From NCBI GenBank assembly GCA_034439655.1, contig JAWXAU010000161.1, positions 1 to 44,675 of the forward strand: DNA of 44,675 bases, read 5' to 3'. Position 1 is the stretch's first letter. The number at the start of each line of letters is the position of its first letter. The notes under the pieces were generated by a model. The model did not search any database, was not told where the DNA came from, and saw nothing but the letters and a program-made list of their open reading frames with translations. The position numbers and the translations under genes are program-made. The stretch comes from Bacteroidota bacterium. Its GTDB lineage: Bacteria > Bacteroidota > Bacteroidia > UKL13-3. Below, one piece after another: positions 20,482 through 29,854 of this stretch.

Positions 20482-20709
20482 ATGTTTACTTTAAATACCT
20501 TACTCAACGTGCCTCTAATACTTGGCGGACTAGGCACTGGCGAAATTGTCCTTATTGTATTTGTGGTGCTACTTCTTTTTGGTGGCAAAAAAATACCAGA
20601 ACTTATGCGTGGCATTGGTAATGGCGTTCGCGAGTTTAACGATGCTAAAAGCAATGTGAAACGCGAAATTGAAACAGAAATGAAGGACAAAGAAAAAGAA
20701 AAAAAATAG
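20482..20709 (+). CDS. tatA: Sec-independent protein translocase subunit TatA/E
   Basis: This 75-residue protein is the pore-forming TatA/E component of the twin-arginine pathway, which exports folded proteins across the inner membrane. It shows a short N-terminal segment, the glycine-rich lead LGTGEIVLI, one membrane helix (about residues 17-31), the hinge FGGKKIPEL, an amphipathic helix ([11 protein letters not shown]) and a charged tail rich in Lys and Glu. I use ATG 20482 because the in-frame TTG at 20458 sits inside the -7 box. The gene is single here, without tatB or tatC, as is usual in Bacteroidota where TatA and TatC are unlinked. It is followed by a strong terminator. Confidence 0.93.
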   Translation: MFTLNTLLNVPLILGGLGTGEIVLIVFVVLLLFGGKKIPELMRGIGNGVREFNDAKSNVKREIETEMKDKEKEKK

Positions 20710-20742
20710 CAAGCTCTTATACAGCTATAATTACATCCAAAC

Positions 20743-20775
20743 CACCGGTTACTTAATAGTGGCCGGTGATTTTTT
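20743..20775 (+). terminator. Intrinsic terminator after tatA
   Basis: CACCGGTTACT (20743-20753) pairs with AGTGGCCGGTG (20758-20768) over 11 positions, two of them G-T wobbles, around a TAAT loop. A T6 run follows immediately at 20770-20775. It separates tatA from gatA. Confidence 0.85.
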
Positions 20776-20820
20776 GTTTATAATAGCTTCATTAATTAAC
20801 TATCAAACCTATACAAAACT

Positions 20821-22242
20821 GTGGCTGATTATAAACAATATAAAGAGAACTTAATAAAAGGTGAAACTACGGTAGTGCAAACTGTTCAGAGTTTTCTGAA
20901 TAATGCGAATGAGCACAAACATCTCAATGCTTTTATAGAATTGTGGGGCGAAGAAGCCCTGCAAAGAGCTGTTGAAATTGATATAGAAATTTCCAAAGGT
21001 AATTGTGGCAAATTAGCTGGAATGGTGATTGCCCTCAAAGATAATATTTGTTATAAGGGCCATAGTGTTACCGCATCTTCAAAAATATTGTTCGGATTTG
21101 AATCATTATATAGTGCGACCGCAGTAGAACGTCTTTTAGCAGCGGGAGCCATCATAATAGGCCGCTGCAATTCCGATGAATTTGCTATGGGGGCAAGCAA
21201 TGAAACGAGCACTTACGGGCCTGTGCTCAATGCCCAAGACAATACCCGCGTTCCTGGTGGAAGCAGCGGTGGATGTGCTGTTGCTGTTCAAGCAGGTTTA
21301 TGCCATGCTGCATTGGGCAGCGATACAGGTGGTTCTATCAGACAGCCCGCAGCATTTTGCGGACAAGTTGGATTTAAGCCTAGTTATGGCAGAGTGAGCC
21401 GCTGGGGTTTACTAGCTTATGGTTCTTCGTTCGATCAAATTGGACCCATCACGACTAATGTATATGACTGTGCTCTATTGATGGAGGTAATATCAGGTGC
21501 TGACAGCAAAGATGCAACGGCTTCCAATAAAAATGTAGACGAATATAGCAAGTTGGAAAAAGCCGGCAACCCTTTAAAAATTGCTTATCTTGATACTTGT
21601 TTTAATAACCCAGGATTAGATGATGAATTGCGTACACAATCATTTTCAATATTTGAACAACTGAGAGCAAAAGGACATACTGTTGAAGCTGTTGAATTCC
21701 CATATTTAGATTATTTGGTTCCCGCATATTATGTACTGACCACTGCAGAGGCTTCGAGTAATTTGAGCCGTTATCAGGGGCTTGCCTATGGCCACCGCAC
21801 CAGTGAAAAAGGCGATTTGGATGCACTATTTAAAAGGTCGCGAAGTGAAGGTTTCGGGCGTGAGGTGCAACGCCGTATTATGCTAGGCACCTTTGTGCTT
21901 ACCTCCGATTTTTATGATGCCTATTATACAAAAGCACAGCGTGTAAGAAGACTAATACAGGAAAGCACGGATAAAATATTAGCGGATTATGATTTTATTA
22001 TCACACCCACCACACCCAGCACAGCCTTCAAATTTGGCGAAAAAACCAAAGACCCCGTTGCCATGTATTTGGCCGATATATTTACAGTGCAGGCCAACTT
22101 GAGTGGCCATCCTGCCATTTCTTTACCTGCGGGTGTCCATTCTAATGGAATGCCATGGGGTATTCAGTTAATGGGTACACAATTCGGGGAGAAAAAACTA
22201 CTGAGCTTCTCTCAAGAATTGTCTAAAATCGTGTCCCTATAA
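20821..22242 (+). CDS. gatA: Aspartyl/glutamyl-tRNA(Asn/Gln) amidotransferase subunit A
   Basis: GatA is the amidase subunit that frees ammonia from glutamine to convert Glu-tRNA(Gln) or Asp-tRNA(Asn) within the GatCAB complex in the cytoplasm. The 473-residue length is normal. The amidase-signature triad is intact: Lys73 (ALKDNICYKG), cis-Ser148 (PGGSSGG) and nucleophile Ser172 (GSDTGGSIRQPAAFCG), with the 24-residue spacing between the serines expected for the family. The GTG at 20821 is the start; no nearby ATG fits and the terminator ends 45 bases upstream. Neither gatB nor gatC is adjacent. The next gene, 79 bases on, is a LysM protein, so the two may be co-transcribed. Confidence 0.95.
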   Translation: MADYKQYKENLIKGETTVVQTVQSFLNNANEHKHLNAFIELWGEEALQRAVEIDIEISKGNCGKLAGMVIALKDNICYKGHSVTASSKILFGFESLYSATAVERLLAAGAIIIGRCNSDEFAMGASNETSTYGPVLNAQDNTRVPGGSSGGCAVAVQAGLCHAALGSDTGGSIRQPAAFCGQVGFKPSYGRVSRWGLLAYGSSFDQIGPITTNVYDCALLMEVISGADSKDATASNKNVDEYSKLEKAGNPLKIAYLDTCFNNPGLDDELRTQSFSIFEQLRAKGHTVEAVEFPYLDYLVPAYYVLTTAEASSNLSRYQGLAYGHRTSEKGDLDALFKRSRSEGFGREVQRRIMLGTFVLTSDFYDAYYTKAQRVRRLIQESTDKILADYDFIITPTTPSTAFKFGEKTKDPVAMYLADIFTVQANLSGHPAISLPAGVHSNGMPWGIQLMGTQFGEKKLLSFSQELSKIVSL

Positions 22243-22321
22243 TGTGGGTTATAATATAGTAGGTGATTTATAGCAAAACATATAGGTATTATACCCTTAC
22301 GAATAAATAAACAATATAGTA

Positions 22322-23503
22322 TTGAAAAAAGTGAAAAAGCATATCAGTGTTCTCGTTTTGTGTTTAGCATCGTTGTTTGTAAAGGGCGACAATGAATATC
22401 AGCAAAGGTTATCTAGCCTGCATTATTCTATCCCATTACCCTATAATGATTATATAAAGAATTATATTGATTACTATTTGAATAGTCCACAGCAAACTAA
22501 AAAAATATTAGGCCTTTGGAAACACTTTGAAACTATTATAGAAAAGCAGGTGAAAATTAGTCAAATGCCTGAAGAACTTAAATTCCTTCCCATTGCCCTG
22601 AGCAGTATGAATCCAAGCAGTATAAATGGAGCAGGAGCAAGTGGCCCTTGGATGATTATGTTCAACGATGGTAAAATGCAGAAACTAAAACAAACCTCCT
22701 TCATTGATGAACGGAGAGATTGGGAAAAATCGAGCAAGGCTGCTTGCAATTATTTTAAAGATTTATTAAATATATATAATAACGATTGGATGCTTGCTAT
22801 GGCTGCATATGCAAATACACCTGCTGCTGTAAACAAAGCTATAATAACCAGCGGTATCAGCATGAACTACTGGAGTATCTATCTTAGCCTGCCTGCTGAA
22901 ACACGAGATATTGTTCCCAAATTTGTAGCGGCGGTATATATAGCTAATTTTTATAAATTACATGATTTGTCGCCCGAAGCACTAGACCTACCTATGGAAA
23001 TAGATAGTATTGCTGTAGACCGAAAACTAACTTTTGATCAAATTTCATCAGTAATTAATGTCCCTATTCGTACTTTGGAATTATTAAACCCTATATATAA
23101 AAAGCGAGAAATCCCTTTCGCCGAAATTCGTTATATATTAAGGTTACCTAAAGGTAAAGGGCAATTATTTGAAGACAAAAAGTATGATATATATAGTCAT
23201 ATCCCTGTAAAACCAACCGATAATAAACCTAATGTAAAACGTGATACCGCCACCACTCAAAAGCCACAACCGGCAATAGTAAAGGTAGCCTATACGGTGA
23301 AAAGAGGTGAAACTTTGGCAGGAGTATGCGATTATTTTGATTGTACCCTATACCTAGCCCGATACTGGAATAGACTTAAAAATAATTATGTTGTACCCGG
23401 AAAAGTATTATACTTTTGGGTGACTACAGAAAAGAAAAATTATTATGAGAGTATCAATACGCTTACTCCAGCACAAAAGAAAACTTTAAGCGTGAAAGAC
23501 TAA
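22322..23503 (+). CDS. MltD-like SLT/LysM protein, catalytic glutamate replaced
   Basis: A 393-residue exported protein. A basic N-terminus and hydrophobic stretch (residues 3-21) form a signal peptide. An SLT (goose-lysozyme-like) lytic transglycosylase domain spans about residues 55-210, with GAGASGPWMIMF, SFIDERRDWEKSSKAACNYF, WMLAMAAYANTPAAVNKAI and ETRDIVPKFVAA all recognisable. A degenerate LysM lies around 230-285 and a clear C-terminal LysM at 325-375 (YTVKRGETLAGVCDYF). In active relatives the segment reads LPVIESALNP; here it is LPIALSSMNP, putting Leu93 where the catalytic Glu should be. The residue is known to be essential in the family, so I infer a non-hydrolytic peptidoglycan-binding role. 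The start is TTG 22322, with GTG 22331 as an alternative. It lies between gatA and ruvC. Confidence 0.85.
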   Translation: MKKVKKHISVLVLCLASLFVKGDNEYQQRLSSLHYSIPLPYNDYIKNYIDYYLNSPQQTKKILGLWKHFETIIEKQVKISQMPEELKFLPIALSSMNPSSINGAGASGPWMIMFNDGKMQKLKQTSFIDERRDWEKSSKAACNYFKDLLNIYNNDWMLAMAAYANTPAAVNKAIITSGISMNYWSIYLSLPAETRDIVPKFVAAVYIANFYKLHDLSPEALDLPMEIDSIAVDRKLTFDQISSVINVPIRTLELLNPIYKKREIPFAEIRYILRLPKGKGQLFEDKKYDIYSHIPVKPTDNKPNVKRDTATTQKPQPAIVKVAYTVKRGETLAGVCDYFDCTLYLARYWNRLKNNYVVPGKVLYFWVTTEKKNYYESINTLTPAQKKTLSVKD

Positions 23504-23532
23504 TATATTCAGCAAATTAATATTCATTTATT

Positions 23533-24096
23533 TTGCAGAAAACTTATGATAAAATAATAATAGGAATCGACCCAGGTACAAATATCATGGGATATGGTGT
23601 TGTGGGATGCGTTGGCAAGAATTCAGAACTTATAAGTTTAGGGGTTGTAAAGTTGGATAAGTATGATAATCATTCGCTCAAGTTGAAACATATTTTTGAA
23701 AGAACCTTATCGCTTATCGATCAATATCATCCCGATGAAATGGCCCTCGAAGCACCCTTCTTCGGTGTGAATGTGCAATCGATGCTTAAGCTTGGCAGGG
23801 CTCAAGGAGTTGCTATGGCGGCAGCACTATATAGAGATATTCCAATTACAGAATATGCACCGAAGAAAATAAAAATGGCTATTACCGGCAGTGGGTCAGC
23901 GTCGAAAGAACAAGTAGCTGCTATGCTGAAGGCTATATTAAAGTTTGAAGAAACGCCAAGCTTTCTCGATGCTACCGATGGTTTGGCAGTGGCTTATTGC
24001 CACTTTTTGCAAAACAATTCTGGAGCCAATCATACTGATAAAAAAGTAAGTGGTTGGGCTTCTTATGTGAAAAATAATCCCAGTAAATTAAAATAG
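23533..24096 (+). CDS. ruvC: Crossover junction endodeoxyribonuclease RuvC
   Basis: RuvC resolves Holliday junctions during recombination, working with RuvAB. The 187-residue protein carries the expected acidic residues: Asp13 in IGIDPGTNIMGYG, Glu73 in ALEAPFFG, and Asp146 and Asp149 in FLDATDGLAVAYCH. The lysine-rich loop YAPKKIKMAITGSGSASKEQV is also typical. The start is taken as TTG 23533, since no in-frame ATG precedes the first catalytic Asp; nine residues before IGIDPG match relatives. That TTG sits in a 7-base TATTTTG resembling a shortened -7 box, so expression probably comes from upstream through the LysM gene, 29 bases away. A C-terminal tail of about 25 residues after the core is polar. 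Confidence 0.94.
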   Translation: MQKTYDKIIIGIDPGTNIMGYGVVGCVGKNSELISLGVVKLDKYDNHSLKLKHIFERTLSLIDQYHPDEMALEAPFFGVNVQSMLKLGRAQGVAMAAALYRDIPITEYAPKKIKMAITGSGSASKEQVAAMLKAILKFEETPSFLDATDGLAVAYCHFLQNNSGANHTDKKVSGWASYVKNNPSKLK

Positions 24097-24102
24097 ATTA
24101 GT

Positions 24103-24122
24103 GGTTGGTGAGGACACCAACC
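24103..24122. terminator. Perfect hairpin between convergent genes
   Basis: GGTTGGTG (24103-24110) and CACCAACC (24115-24122) form a perfect 8-bp stem with an AGGA loop in the 43-bp gap between the ends of ruvC and the Calx-beta gene. There is no strong T tract on either side, so bidirectional termination or mRNA 3' protection is likely but not proven. Confidence 0.6.
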
Positions 24123-24139
24123 ATGTACAGATTATATAC

Positions 24140-26365
24140 TTATTCTACTATCAACTTTTCGATAGCGGTTTGTCCATTTATATTTATTTGTACTATATAT
24201 ATACCTGCACACAGTTGTTGCAAACCTAATTGAGCTGTGTTATTTTGAATTTTAATCAAATCAGTAATTACACGCCCATTAATATCCATAATTTTAATTT
24301 GCTCGATAGCTTGGCTTGCATTTATATATAATATATCTTTTGCTGGATTGGGCATCATTTGTATATGATACAATTTGCTTACTTCGCTAATAGCAACCAT
24401 TCCGTTGTCCTTAATATTTAATGTAAATATATCTAGCGAACCAATTGTTGCATTTGTAGAGGCATTTTGCAGTTTCAAAATCAAGGTATGGTCTCCGCTT
24501 ATCAACTTGTCGCTAATGGTGCTTACCGAAACATTTTGGGCAGTAGTAGTGCCTTTAGCAAAGGTTAACTTAGTAGTAGTATAAGTGTAATGCGTTCCGC
24601 TAATTGCAGTACCTCCGTTAGATACCACATCTATAGTTACATCATTTGCTGTATCAGCACTACTAATAGAAACAGCGATACTTGCGTTATTACCCTCTGT
24701 TACTGAATCGGAAACGAATTTGAATGAGATTTTAGGTATTACTGCTGCAATAGTTGTATCGTTATCTATAATAGTAATGGTATTTGTACCATTAGTAATT
24801 TGTGCACTGTTCGTAGCATTTTGTAATGAGAAAATTAAAGTCTCGTCGCTTTCGTCTACTATATCATCATTTACTTTAAACCATATAGTTTGTGCAGTGG
24901 TGCTGCCTGCTGCAAAAGTTACGGTTTGTGCAGTATAGCTGTTTATATCAGTACCATTTGTTGCGGTTCCACCAGTAAGTGCCACATCCACTTTGGTGGC
25001 ATTATTAGGATCTGGATTTGCCAAATTAACGTCTACCCAAACGGTGTCAATATTTTCTTTTACCGATGAGGTTGTTGAGGCAAATGATACATTGGGAACA
25101 TCATTATCTTTAATGGTAATTGTCATAATCGAATCTGCTCCGATATCAATTCCATTTGAAGCATTGCGAAGAGCCAAAACGATATCTTCTCCGCCTTCTG
25201 CTAATGCATCATCAGTTAGGTTTATGGTAATACTTTGTGAAGTGGTGCTACTCGCTGCAAACGATGCAGAAGAGGATGCCAGTGAGTAATCGGTACCATT
25301 AGTCGCCGTTCCTCCTTTTACTATAATAGAAATACTTTCACCTTTGGTAGGAGCAGCAGATATATCAATAGTAACGCTGGTAGTCCCTGCACCTTCGCCA
25401 ATGCTAGCTGTAATATTATTAAATTTTACTACGGGATTTTTGGGAGCTACGGGAATTAATGGAGCATCAGTTCCACTAATTTGTATAGCAGTAGTTCCCC
25501 CTTTTGGATTAACAGTATTAATACTACCTGTAGCCCAAACACCATCTGCATCAGTGTCGGCATGGTATAATGACCCATCTGATAAATTATGGTTTTCAAC
25601 TCTACGAACACCATTTGCTAAACTATTAGGAATAATAGTACCCCAAGCACCTGAAATAGAATCTACATTGTTCTTATAAAATGTTGCTGCAGTGGCCGAA
25701 TTTCTATAATCATATCCATCCTGTTCAATTAATGTAATGCTTAAGGGTCTACCTGATCCATTTACATTATCATATAAAAAAGCAAAATTCTTATCAGCGG
25801 CCTTGCTATGAGAAAAAACACCGGTACAACCTGAACCTGAAGTGGTTGAAAAATCTAAACACTTAACACTATCAGCAGTCGTCAGATGAAAAGAATCATT
25901 TGAACTATTGGCTACTCCATCGTTTAATATAATACGCGGTTTAATATAATTGCCATCCGTAAAACGCACGTTACCTGTTAGCTCCAATCCAAACCAACCT
26001 GCATACTCACCGTTATTATCAGTAGTAAGCGAATCATATTGACCAACGGTTTTCAGTCCATATGAAGATGAAAAAGTATTATTGCCGCTTTGGTGCACAA
26101 ATATTTGGTTACCACCACCCTTTGAGGTAGGACCATCGGTTGATTCTTGTATGGCACGAACACCATAACGATAAGTGGTGTTAGCAGTAAATCCGGTTAA
26201 TTTGGCCCATATAAAAAATGGCACACGAGCGGTATTAGTTGCTGCACCTGCATTGCCTTTGGCATATTGCGGAACAATGGCTGAACTTATAGATTGAGCT
26301 TCTAAGTTGCTATTACTAAATAATAAACCTATAACAAAGAGTAGAGAAAGAGATATTTTTTTCAT
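24140..26365 (-). CDS. Calx-beta domain T9SS cargo protein
   Basis: A 741-residue secreted protein. ATG 26365 gives a clean signal peptide (MKKISLSLLFVIGLLF...EAQS); an ORF extension of 14 codons upstream crosses the promoter and is rejected. The first 300 residues are beta-rich with no domain I recognise. Three Calx-beta domains follow at about 308-422, 422-532 and 535-652, each with GGTAtnGTDY-type and D..hE..E strands and ending (I)DND or KDNG. Residues of about 665-741 form a type A T9SS sorting domain: MMPNPAKDILYI, IKIMDINGRV and AGIYIVQI...EKLIVE. It should therefore cross the outer membrane by T9SS and be attached to the surface or released. Calx-beta domains usually bind calcium and mediate adhesion. 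It has its own promoter downstream of the M48 gene. Confidence 0.9.
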   Translation of the reverse strand: MKKISLSLLFVIGLLFSNSNLEAQSISSAIVPQYAKGNAGAATNTARVPFFIWAKLTGFTANTTYRYGVRAIQESTDGPTSKGGGNQIFVHQSGNNTFSSSYGLKTVGQYDSLTTDNNGEYAGWFGLELTGNVRFTDGNYIKPRIILNDGVANSSNDSFHLTTADSVKCLDFSTTSGSGCTGVFSHSKAADKNFAFLYDNVNGSGRPLSITLIEQDGYDYRNSATAATFYKNNVDSISGAWGTIIPNSLANGVRRVENHNLSDGSLYHADTDADGVWATGSINTVNPKGGTTAIQISGTDAPLIPVAPKNPVVKFNNITASIGEGAGTTSVTIDISAAPTKGESISIIVKGGTATNGTDYSLASSSASFAASSTTSQSITINLTDDALAEGGEDIVLALRNASNGIDIGADSIMTITIKDNDVPNVSFASTTSSVKENIDTVWVDVNLANPDPNNATKVDVALTGGTATNGTDINSYTAQTVTFAAGSTTAQTIWFKVNDDIVDESDETLIFSLQNATNSAQITNGTNTITIIDNDTTIAAVIPKISFKFVSDSVTEGNNASIAVSISSADTANDVTIDVVSNGGTAISGTHYTYTTTKLTFAKGTTTAQNVSVSTISDKLISGDHTLILKLQNASTNATIGSLDIFTLNIKDNGMVAISEVSKLYHIQMMPNPAKDILYINASQAIEQIKIMDINGRVITDLIKIQNNTAQLGLQQLCAGIYIVQININGQTAIEKLIVE

Positions 26366-26384
26366 TTTTTTTAAATTTCGAGTG

Positions 26385-26392
26385 CAAAAATA
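26385..26392 (-). promoter_or_regulatory. -7 box (TATTTTTG) for the Calx-beta gene
   Basis: On the minus strand TATTTTTG matches TAnnTTTG and stands 19 bases before ATG 26365. It lies in the 56-bp gap after the M48 stop codon, showing that the Calx-beta gene can be transcribed separately from the genes upstream. No convincing -33 element was found. Confidence 0.6.
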
Positions 26393-26421
26393 ACAAAACA
26401 AGCCCATCTTTTTAAATGAAA

Positions 26422-27492
26422 TTATTGTGAACTTCTTATTTGTTCAAAAAGCGTTTGTAAGATGGCTACATTTACCCCTGTTCCTGAGGTTTGAAAATGG
26501 GATGCAACTATTTTTTCTTTGATATGTTGAATTCTGTTATCAGTGGCTGGATGTGTAGACAGAAACTCGGAGGGTCCTCCTTGCTCAGCTTTTTTTAACC
26601 GCTCAAAAAGCTTGAGTATCCCGTCTGGATTTATATTATTTTTCTGCATCAGTTCTAGTCCTTTTTCGTCGGCTTCTGTTTCCAAATCGCGTGAAAATTG
26701 TAGTGACCGAAGAGCGTCCCCATTCTCGGCAATCGCCGCGGCTATCCCTGTTAAATCACCTATTACTGCACTAATTAATATATATGCTCCAGCCGTTCGC
26801 ACCAATGAACGCGTAACGTGCTTGCCGTTAATATGTGATATTTCATGACCTATCAACGCTGCCAATTCTTCATAGCTTTTCATCTCCTTTATGATACCAC
26901 TCATTACCACTAAATGTCCGCCGGGAAGTGCAAATGCATTTATCATATTGCTATCAATATAAGTAAGCTGAATATGATAATCGCTGGGATAATTTAATTG
27001 TTTAAAAAAATCATTCAGTAGTTTTGTTTTTTTTATATTAATAGTACTTGAAGGTACTGCACTTTCATATAATGTTTGCCCAATACTCTCTTCCGTAGAA
27101 ACCGGCAAGGCAGAAGCCACTCCACGTGCAATCCAATCTAAGCCAATGGTGTAAAATCCCACAAAAAACAATATGATGAAAACTATAATAAGGATAAAAA
27201 CAGATGCTCCCTTAAATATGGTAGATTTTTTAGGAATATGAAATCCCGATTTCGGGTGTTGCTTGTGCAAATTAATCATAATACTTTTATCCGCAGTTTC
27301 AAATTTTTCAATAGGTTCATCTCCATATTGTATTATATAGTTCCCATCTTGAAATAGAATACTTTTATGGATTTTCGATTTATCCCATTGTACTTTTATC
27401 CCATTAGATAGCGTGATTAGTAAGCCCAAATCATTGACTTCGGCCCCAGCTTTATTAGGAGGTGTATTGGGTTTAAAGTAGAAATCCATCAT
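26422..27492 (-). CDS. M48 family membrane metallopeptidase
   Basis: A 356-residue zinc protease with an N-terminal soluble region of about 90 residues, one membrane helix (about 94-116), and an M48 domain. The zinc motif HEISH is at residues 216-220 (AALIGHEISHINGKHVTRS), and the downstream ExxxD motif is ETEAD at 271-275, supplying the third ligand. NAFALPGGHLVVMSG and STHPATDNRIQHI are further hallmarks. The topology suggests a catalytic domain in the periplasm; M48 proteins often act in envelope quality control. It lies 16 bases after the glycosyltransferase gene and is probably the last gene of that operon. The N-terminal region (residues 1-85) is not one I recognise and could be a small beta domain. 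Confidence 0.92.
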   Translation of the reverse strand: MMDFYFKPNTPPNKAGAEVNDLGLLITLSNGIKVQWDKSKIHKSILFQDGNYIIQYGDEPIEKFETADKSIMINLHKQHPKSGFHIPKKSTIFKGASVFILIIVFIILFFVGFYTIGLDWIARGVASALPVSTEESIGQTLYESAVPSSTINIKKTKLLNDFFKQLNYPSDYHIQLTYIDSNMINAFALPGGHLVVMSGIIKEMKSYEELAALIGHEISHINGKHVTRSLVRTAGAYILISAVIGDLTGIAAAIAENGDALRSLQFSRDLETEADEKGLELMQKNNINPDGILKLFERLKKAEQGGPSEFLSTHPATDNRIQHIKEKIVASHFQTSGTGVNVAILQTLFEQIRSSQ

Positions 27493-27508
27493 ATATTGAT
27501 TCCAATTT

Positions 27509-28549
27509 CTACAATATTTTTTCGGAATCTAAATCTGTATAATATTTTTTACCTCTAGCAAAATAGTCCCAAATAATAGAACCCCTATAAGTACCTACTA
27601 GTTTTTTATTACTTGCCACAAAGGGTTTATCTATTATACCTTTATGACTAAAATTCCATTTATAAAAATGCATGTGTGCTTTGAACACCGCCTTAAAATT
27701 ACCTCCCTCGCCCGATACTAAAAATTTGATTGCGGCAATTCCATCCAAAATTAAACGCATCAACATGATAAAAAATAAAAACGACCCTTTCAAATTTCTA
27801 TATAATAAAATTAAATTATTGCGAAAATTATAGTATGTTTTGCGGGGATTTGATTTGTGCAAAGTTCCTCCACCCACATGGTATACCTCACTCTGCGGAC
27901 ATACCATTACTTTATACCCTGCTCTTTTCATTCGCCAACACAAATCAATTTCTTCCATGTGTGCGAACAATGGCTCATATAATCCGTTCAACTGCCAATA
28001 TATATTTGCACGCACAAATAAACAGGCTCCTGTTGCCCAAAAAACTTCTTGTACATTATCATATTGTCCTTCATCTTTTTCATAGGTTTCTAGTATACGG
28101 CCTCTGCAAAATGGATAACCATATCTATCCATATAACCTCCACTCGCACCTGCATACTCAAAATAATTTTTATCACTATAATACTTTATTTTGGGTTGGC
28201 AGGCAGCGATATTTTTGTCACTTTCCATTAGCTCAATAACAGGTTCTATCCAATGCTCAGGAGTTTCAATATCACTATTCAATAATATATAATAATCGGC
28301 TTCTACTTGCTTGAGGCAGTCATTATAACCTTTTGTATAACCTCCATTCTCTTCATTGATTATTAGTCTAATTTCAGGGTAATGCTCTTTCATATAAGAC
28401 ACAGAATCATCGGTCGAGGCATTGTCGCCCACTATAATATCCAAATTGGGGTAGGTAGATTTTTTTACAAAGGGCAAGAATTTTTCCAACCATTTTTGTC
28501 CATTATAATTGAGAATGACGGCAGCTACTTTGGGGTGGTTTGTTGCCAT
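27509..28549 (-). CDS. GT2 family glycosyltransferase
   Basis: A 346-residue transferase of the GT-A fold, resembling rhamnosyltransferase-like proteins that use nucleotide sugars. Landmarks are VAAVILNYNGQKWL at the N-terminus, GDNASTDDS at 41-49, NSD at 91-93 (the DXD-like metal site), GACLFVRA at 174-181 and the acceptor/base motif MEEIDLCWR around 198-206. A hydrophobic segment (about 255-278) suggests membrane association. The start is an ATG three bases past the DUF5723 stop, so it is translationally linked to it. The acceptor is not predictable; lipopolysaccharide, exopolysaccharide or protein glycans are all possible. Confidence 0.93.
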   Translation of the reverse strand: MATNHPKVAAVILNYNGQKWLEKFLPFVKKSTYPNLDIIVGDNASTDDSVSYMKEHYPEIRLIINEENGGYTKGYNDCLKQVEADYYILLNSDIETPEHWIEPVIELMESDKNIAACQPKIKYYSDKNYFEYAGASGGYMDRYGYPFCRGRILETYEKDEGQYDNVQEVFWATGACLFVRANIYWQLNGLYEPLFAHMEEIDLCWRMKRAGYKVMVCPQSEVYHVGGGTLHKSNPRKTYYNFRNNLILLYRNLKGSFLFFIMLMRLILDGIAAIKFLVSGEGGNFKAVFKAHMHFYKWNFSHKGIIDKPFVASNKKLVGTYRGSIIWDYFARGKKYYTDLDSEKIL

Positions 28550-28552
28550 TTT

Positions 28553-29854
28553 TTATAAAGTATATTTAGATTGTATCATTAATCCCAAACCAGACTGATA
28601 CTTAGGTGCAACCAAGGCCTCGAGGCTATTTAATTTAATACCCATTTGGAATTTATTTTTCCTGCTTTTATATTGATAGGATAAGTCAATATTATAATCG
28701 CCATAACCACCAAAGCGTATTTGCGGAATCAATGCATACCTACTTTTGTGTACCTCCACTCCCATAGCTAGCTGTGGTTTATAGGAAGCATATATCATAT
28801 AATCTATTTGAGTATATATATTATAGTATGCACTGCTTATCCCCTTCAAATTACTACCCATTTCATATTTTTTCGAAATTTTAACTAAAAAAATTGCTGG
28901 AAGTACCGAGCTGTTTTTTAAATAATTATAATGTGAATTTAATAAGTTTTTTAAACTGTCGCTTAAATTATCAGTATAGTTTTTACTGGTTACTTGAGCG
29001 ATATTCCCTACATCCAAACCACTGAATCTAATAGCACTATCCCAACTTAAATTCTTATTGTTTTTATTCCAAGTAATAAAACCTAAATCCGTAATTTGTG
29101 CTTGAATATAAATTGGATATATTTTGTTTTTTTTATTGAAATATTTCTGATAAGCGAAATCAATAGATGCTCCGTTTCCTACAAAACCAAAAAGTTTATT
29201 TATAACGGAAGACCTGTAATCTACGTTCCACCTAGCATCTATATAATCACCATTTTGTTGGGTATATATTTGTGTATTACTCAAGTGTATATATGTATAC
29301 TTATTCCCTGAAACATAATTTAACGAAAGTGCTAAGGTAGGTTCGGATTGCTTATTATTATAATAACCAAACGAAACACCCACCTTATGCCAACTCGCAG
29401 AGCGAAATAGTAAATTCATATTGTCTAAATTCCTTCCTGCATAAGGTGCATTGCCTCTACTGGCAAGGCCTGCTAAGTCTTTACCAATACTTCCATCAAA
29501 ATGCGAACGAAAACCGTAATGTATATTATTTAAAAAATGATTCTTCCTTTTATATACAATATCTACAATAAAATCTTGCCCGAGAACTGAAGTGTTTTTT
29601 AAATTTCTATTTAATAAATTTATATCGTCCGTGGTAAAATGCTTTCCCATAAAATAATCGTATATCGATTTGGTAGTAATTCCTCTTGAATCCAGAGTGT
29701 ACGATAGGTTAATATAAAGTTCGGTAGGATATTGATGCAATTTGACTTTATTTCCGGAATCAATTATTAAATTAGGCTTCTCATTCCCATACACAAAATA
29801 GAAGCGACAAAAAAAAGCAGCAACAAAAAGTATAGCTTTATAACTTTGTCTCAT
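28553..29854 (-). CDS. DUF5723-like outer-membrane beta-barrel protein
   Basis: A 433-residue exported protein. The start is ATG 29854 (MRQSYKAILFVAAFF), giving a signal peptide; an ATG three codons upstream at 29863 is the alternative. The mature chain alternates hydrophobic and polar residues with many Tyr, Asn and Gly, and ends in an aromatic/aliphatic strand (SGLGLMIQSKYTL), as outer-membrane barrels do. The layout, with SRGNAPYAGR near residue 130 and the GGYGDYNIDLSYQY strand late, resembles the DUF5723 family of Bacteroidota; I give that assignment moderate weight. The start overlaps the end of the upstream lipoprotein gene by 17 bases, so the two are probably co-translated and may form an outer-membrane pair. 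No function is known. Confidence 0.7.
   Translation of the reverse strand: MRQSYKAILFVAAFFCRFYFVYGNEKPNLIIDSGNKVKLHQYPTELYINLSYTLDSRGITTKSIYDYFMGKHFTTDDINLLNRNLKNTSVLGQDFIVDIVYKRKNHFLNNIHYGFRSHFDGSIGKDLAGLASRGNAPYAGRNLDNMNLLFRSASWHKVGVSFGYYNNKQSEPTLALSLNYVSGNKYTYIHLSNTQIYTQQNGDYIDARWNVDYRSSVINKLFGFVGNGASIDFAYQKYFNKKNKIYPIYIQAQITDLGFITWNKNNKNLSWDSAIRFSGLDVGNIAQVTSKNYTDNLSDSLKNLLNSHYNYLKNSSVLPAIFLVKISKKYEMGSNLKGISSAYYNIYTQIDYMIYASYKPQLAMGVEVHKSRYALIPQIRFGGYGDYNIDLSYQYKSRKNKFQMGIKLNSLEALVAPKYQSGLGLMIQSKYTL

Noticed and set aside
23529-23535. TATTTTG before ruvC as a promoter
   Set aside because: One base shorter than TAnnTTTG, and using it would remove the only plausible ruvC start (TTG 23533).
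24140-26407. Longer start for the Calx-beta protein at 26407
   Set aside because: The extension covers the -7 box and would bury the signal peptide 14 residues from the N-terminus.
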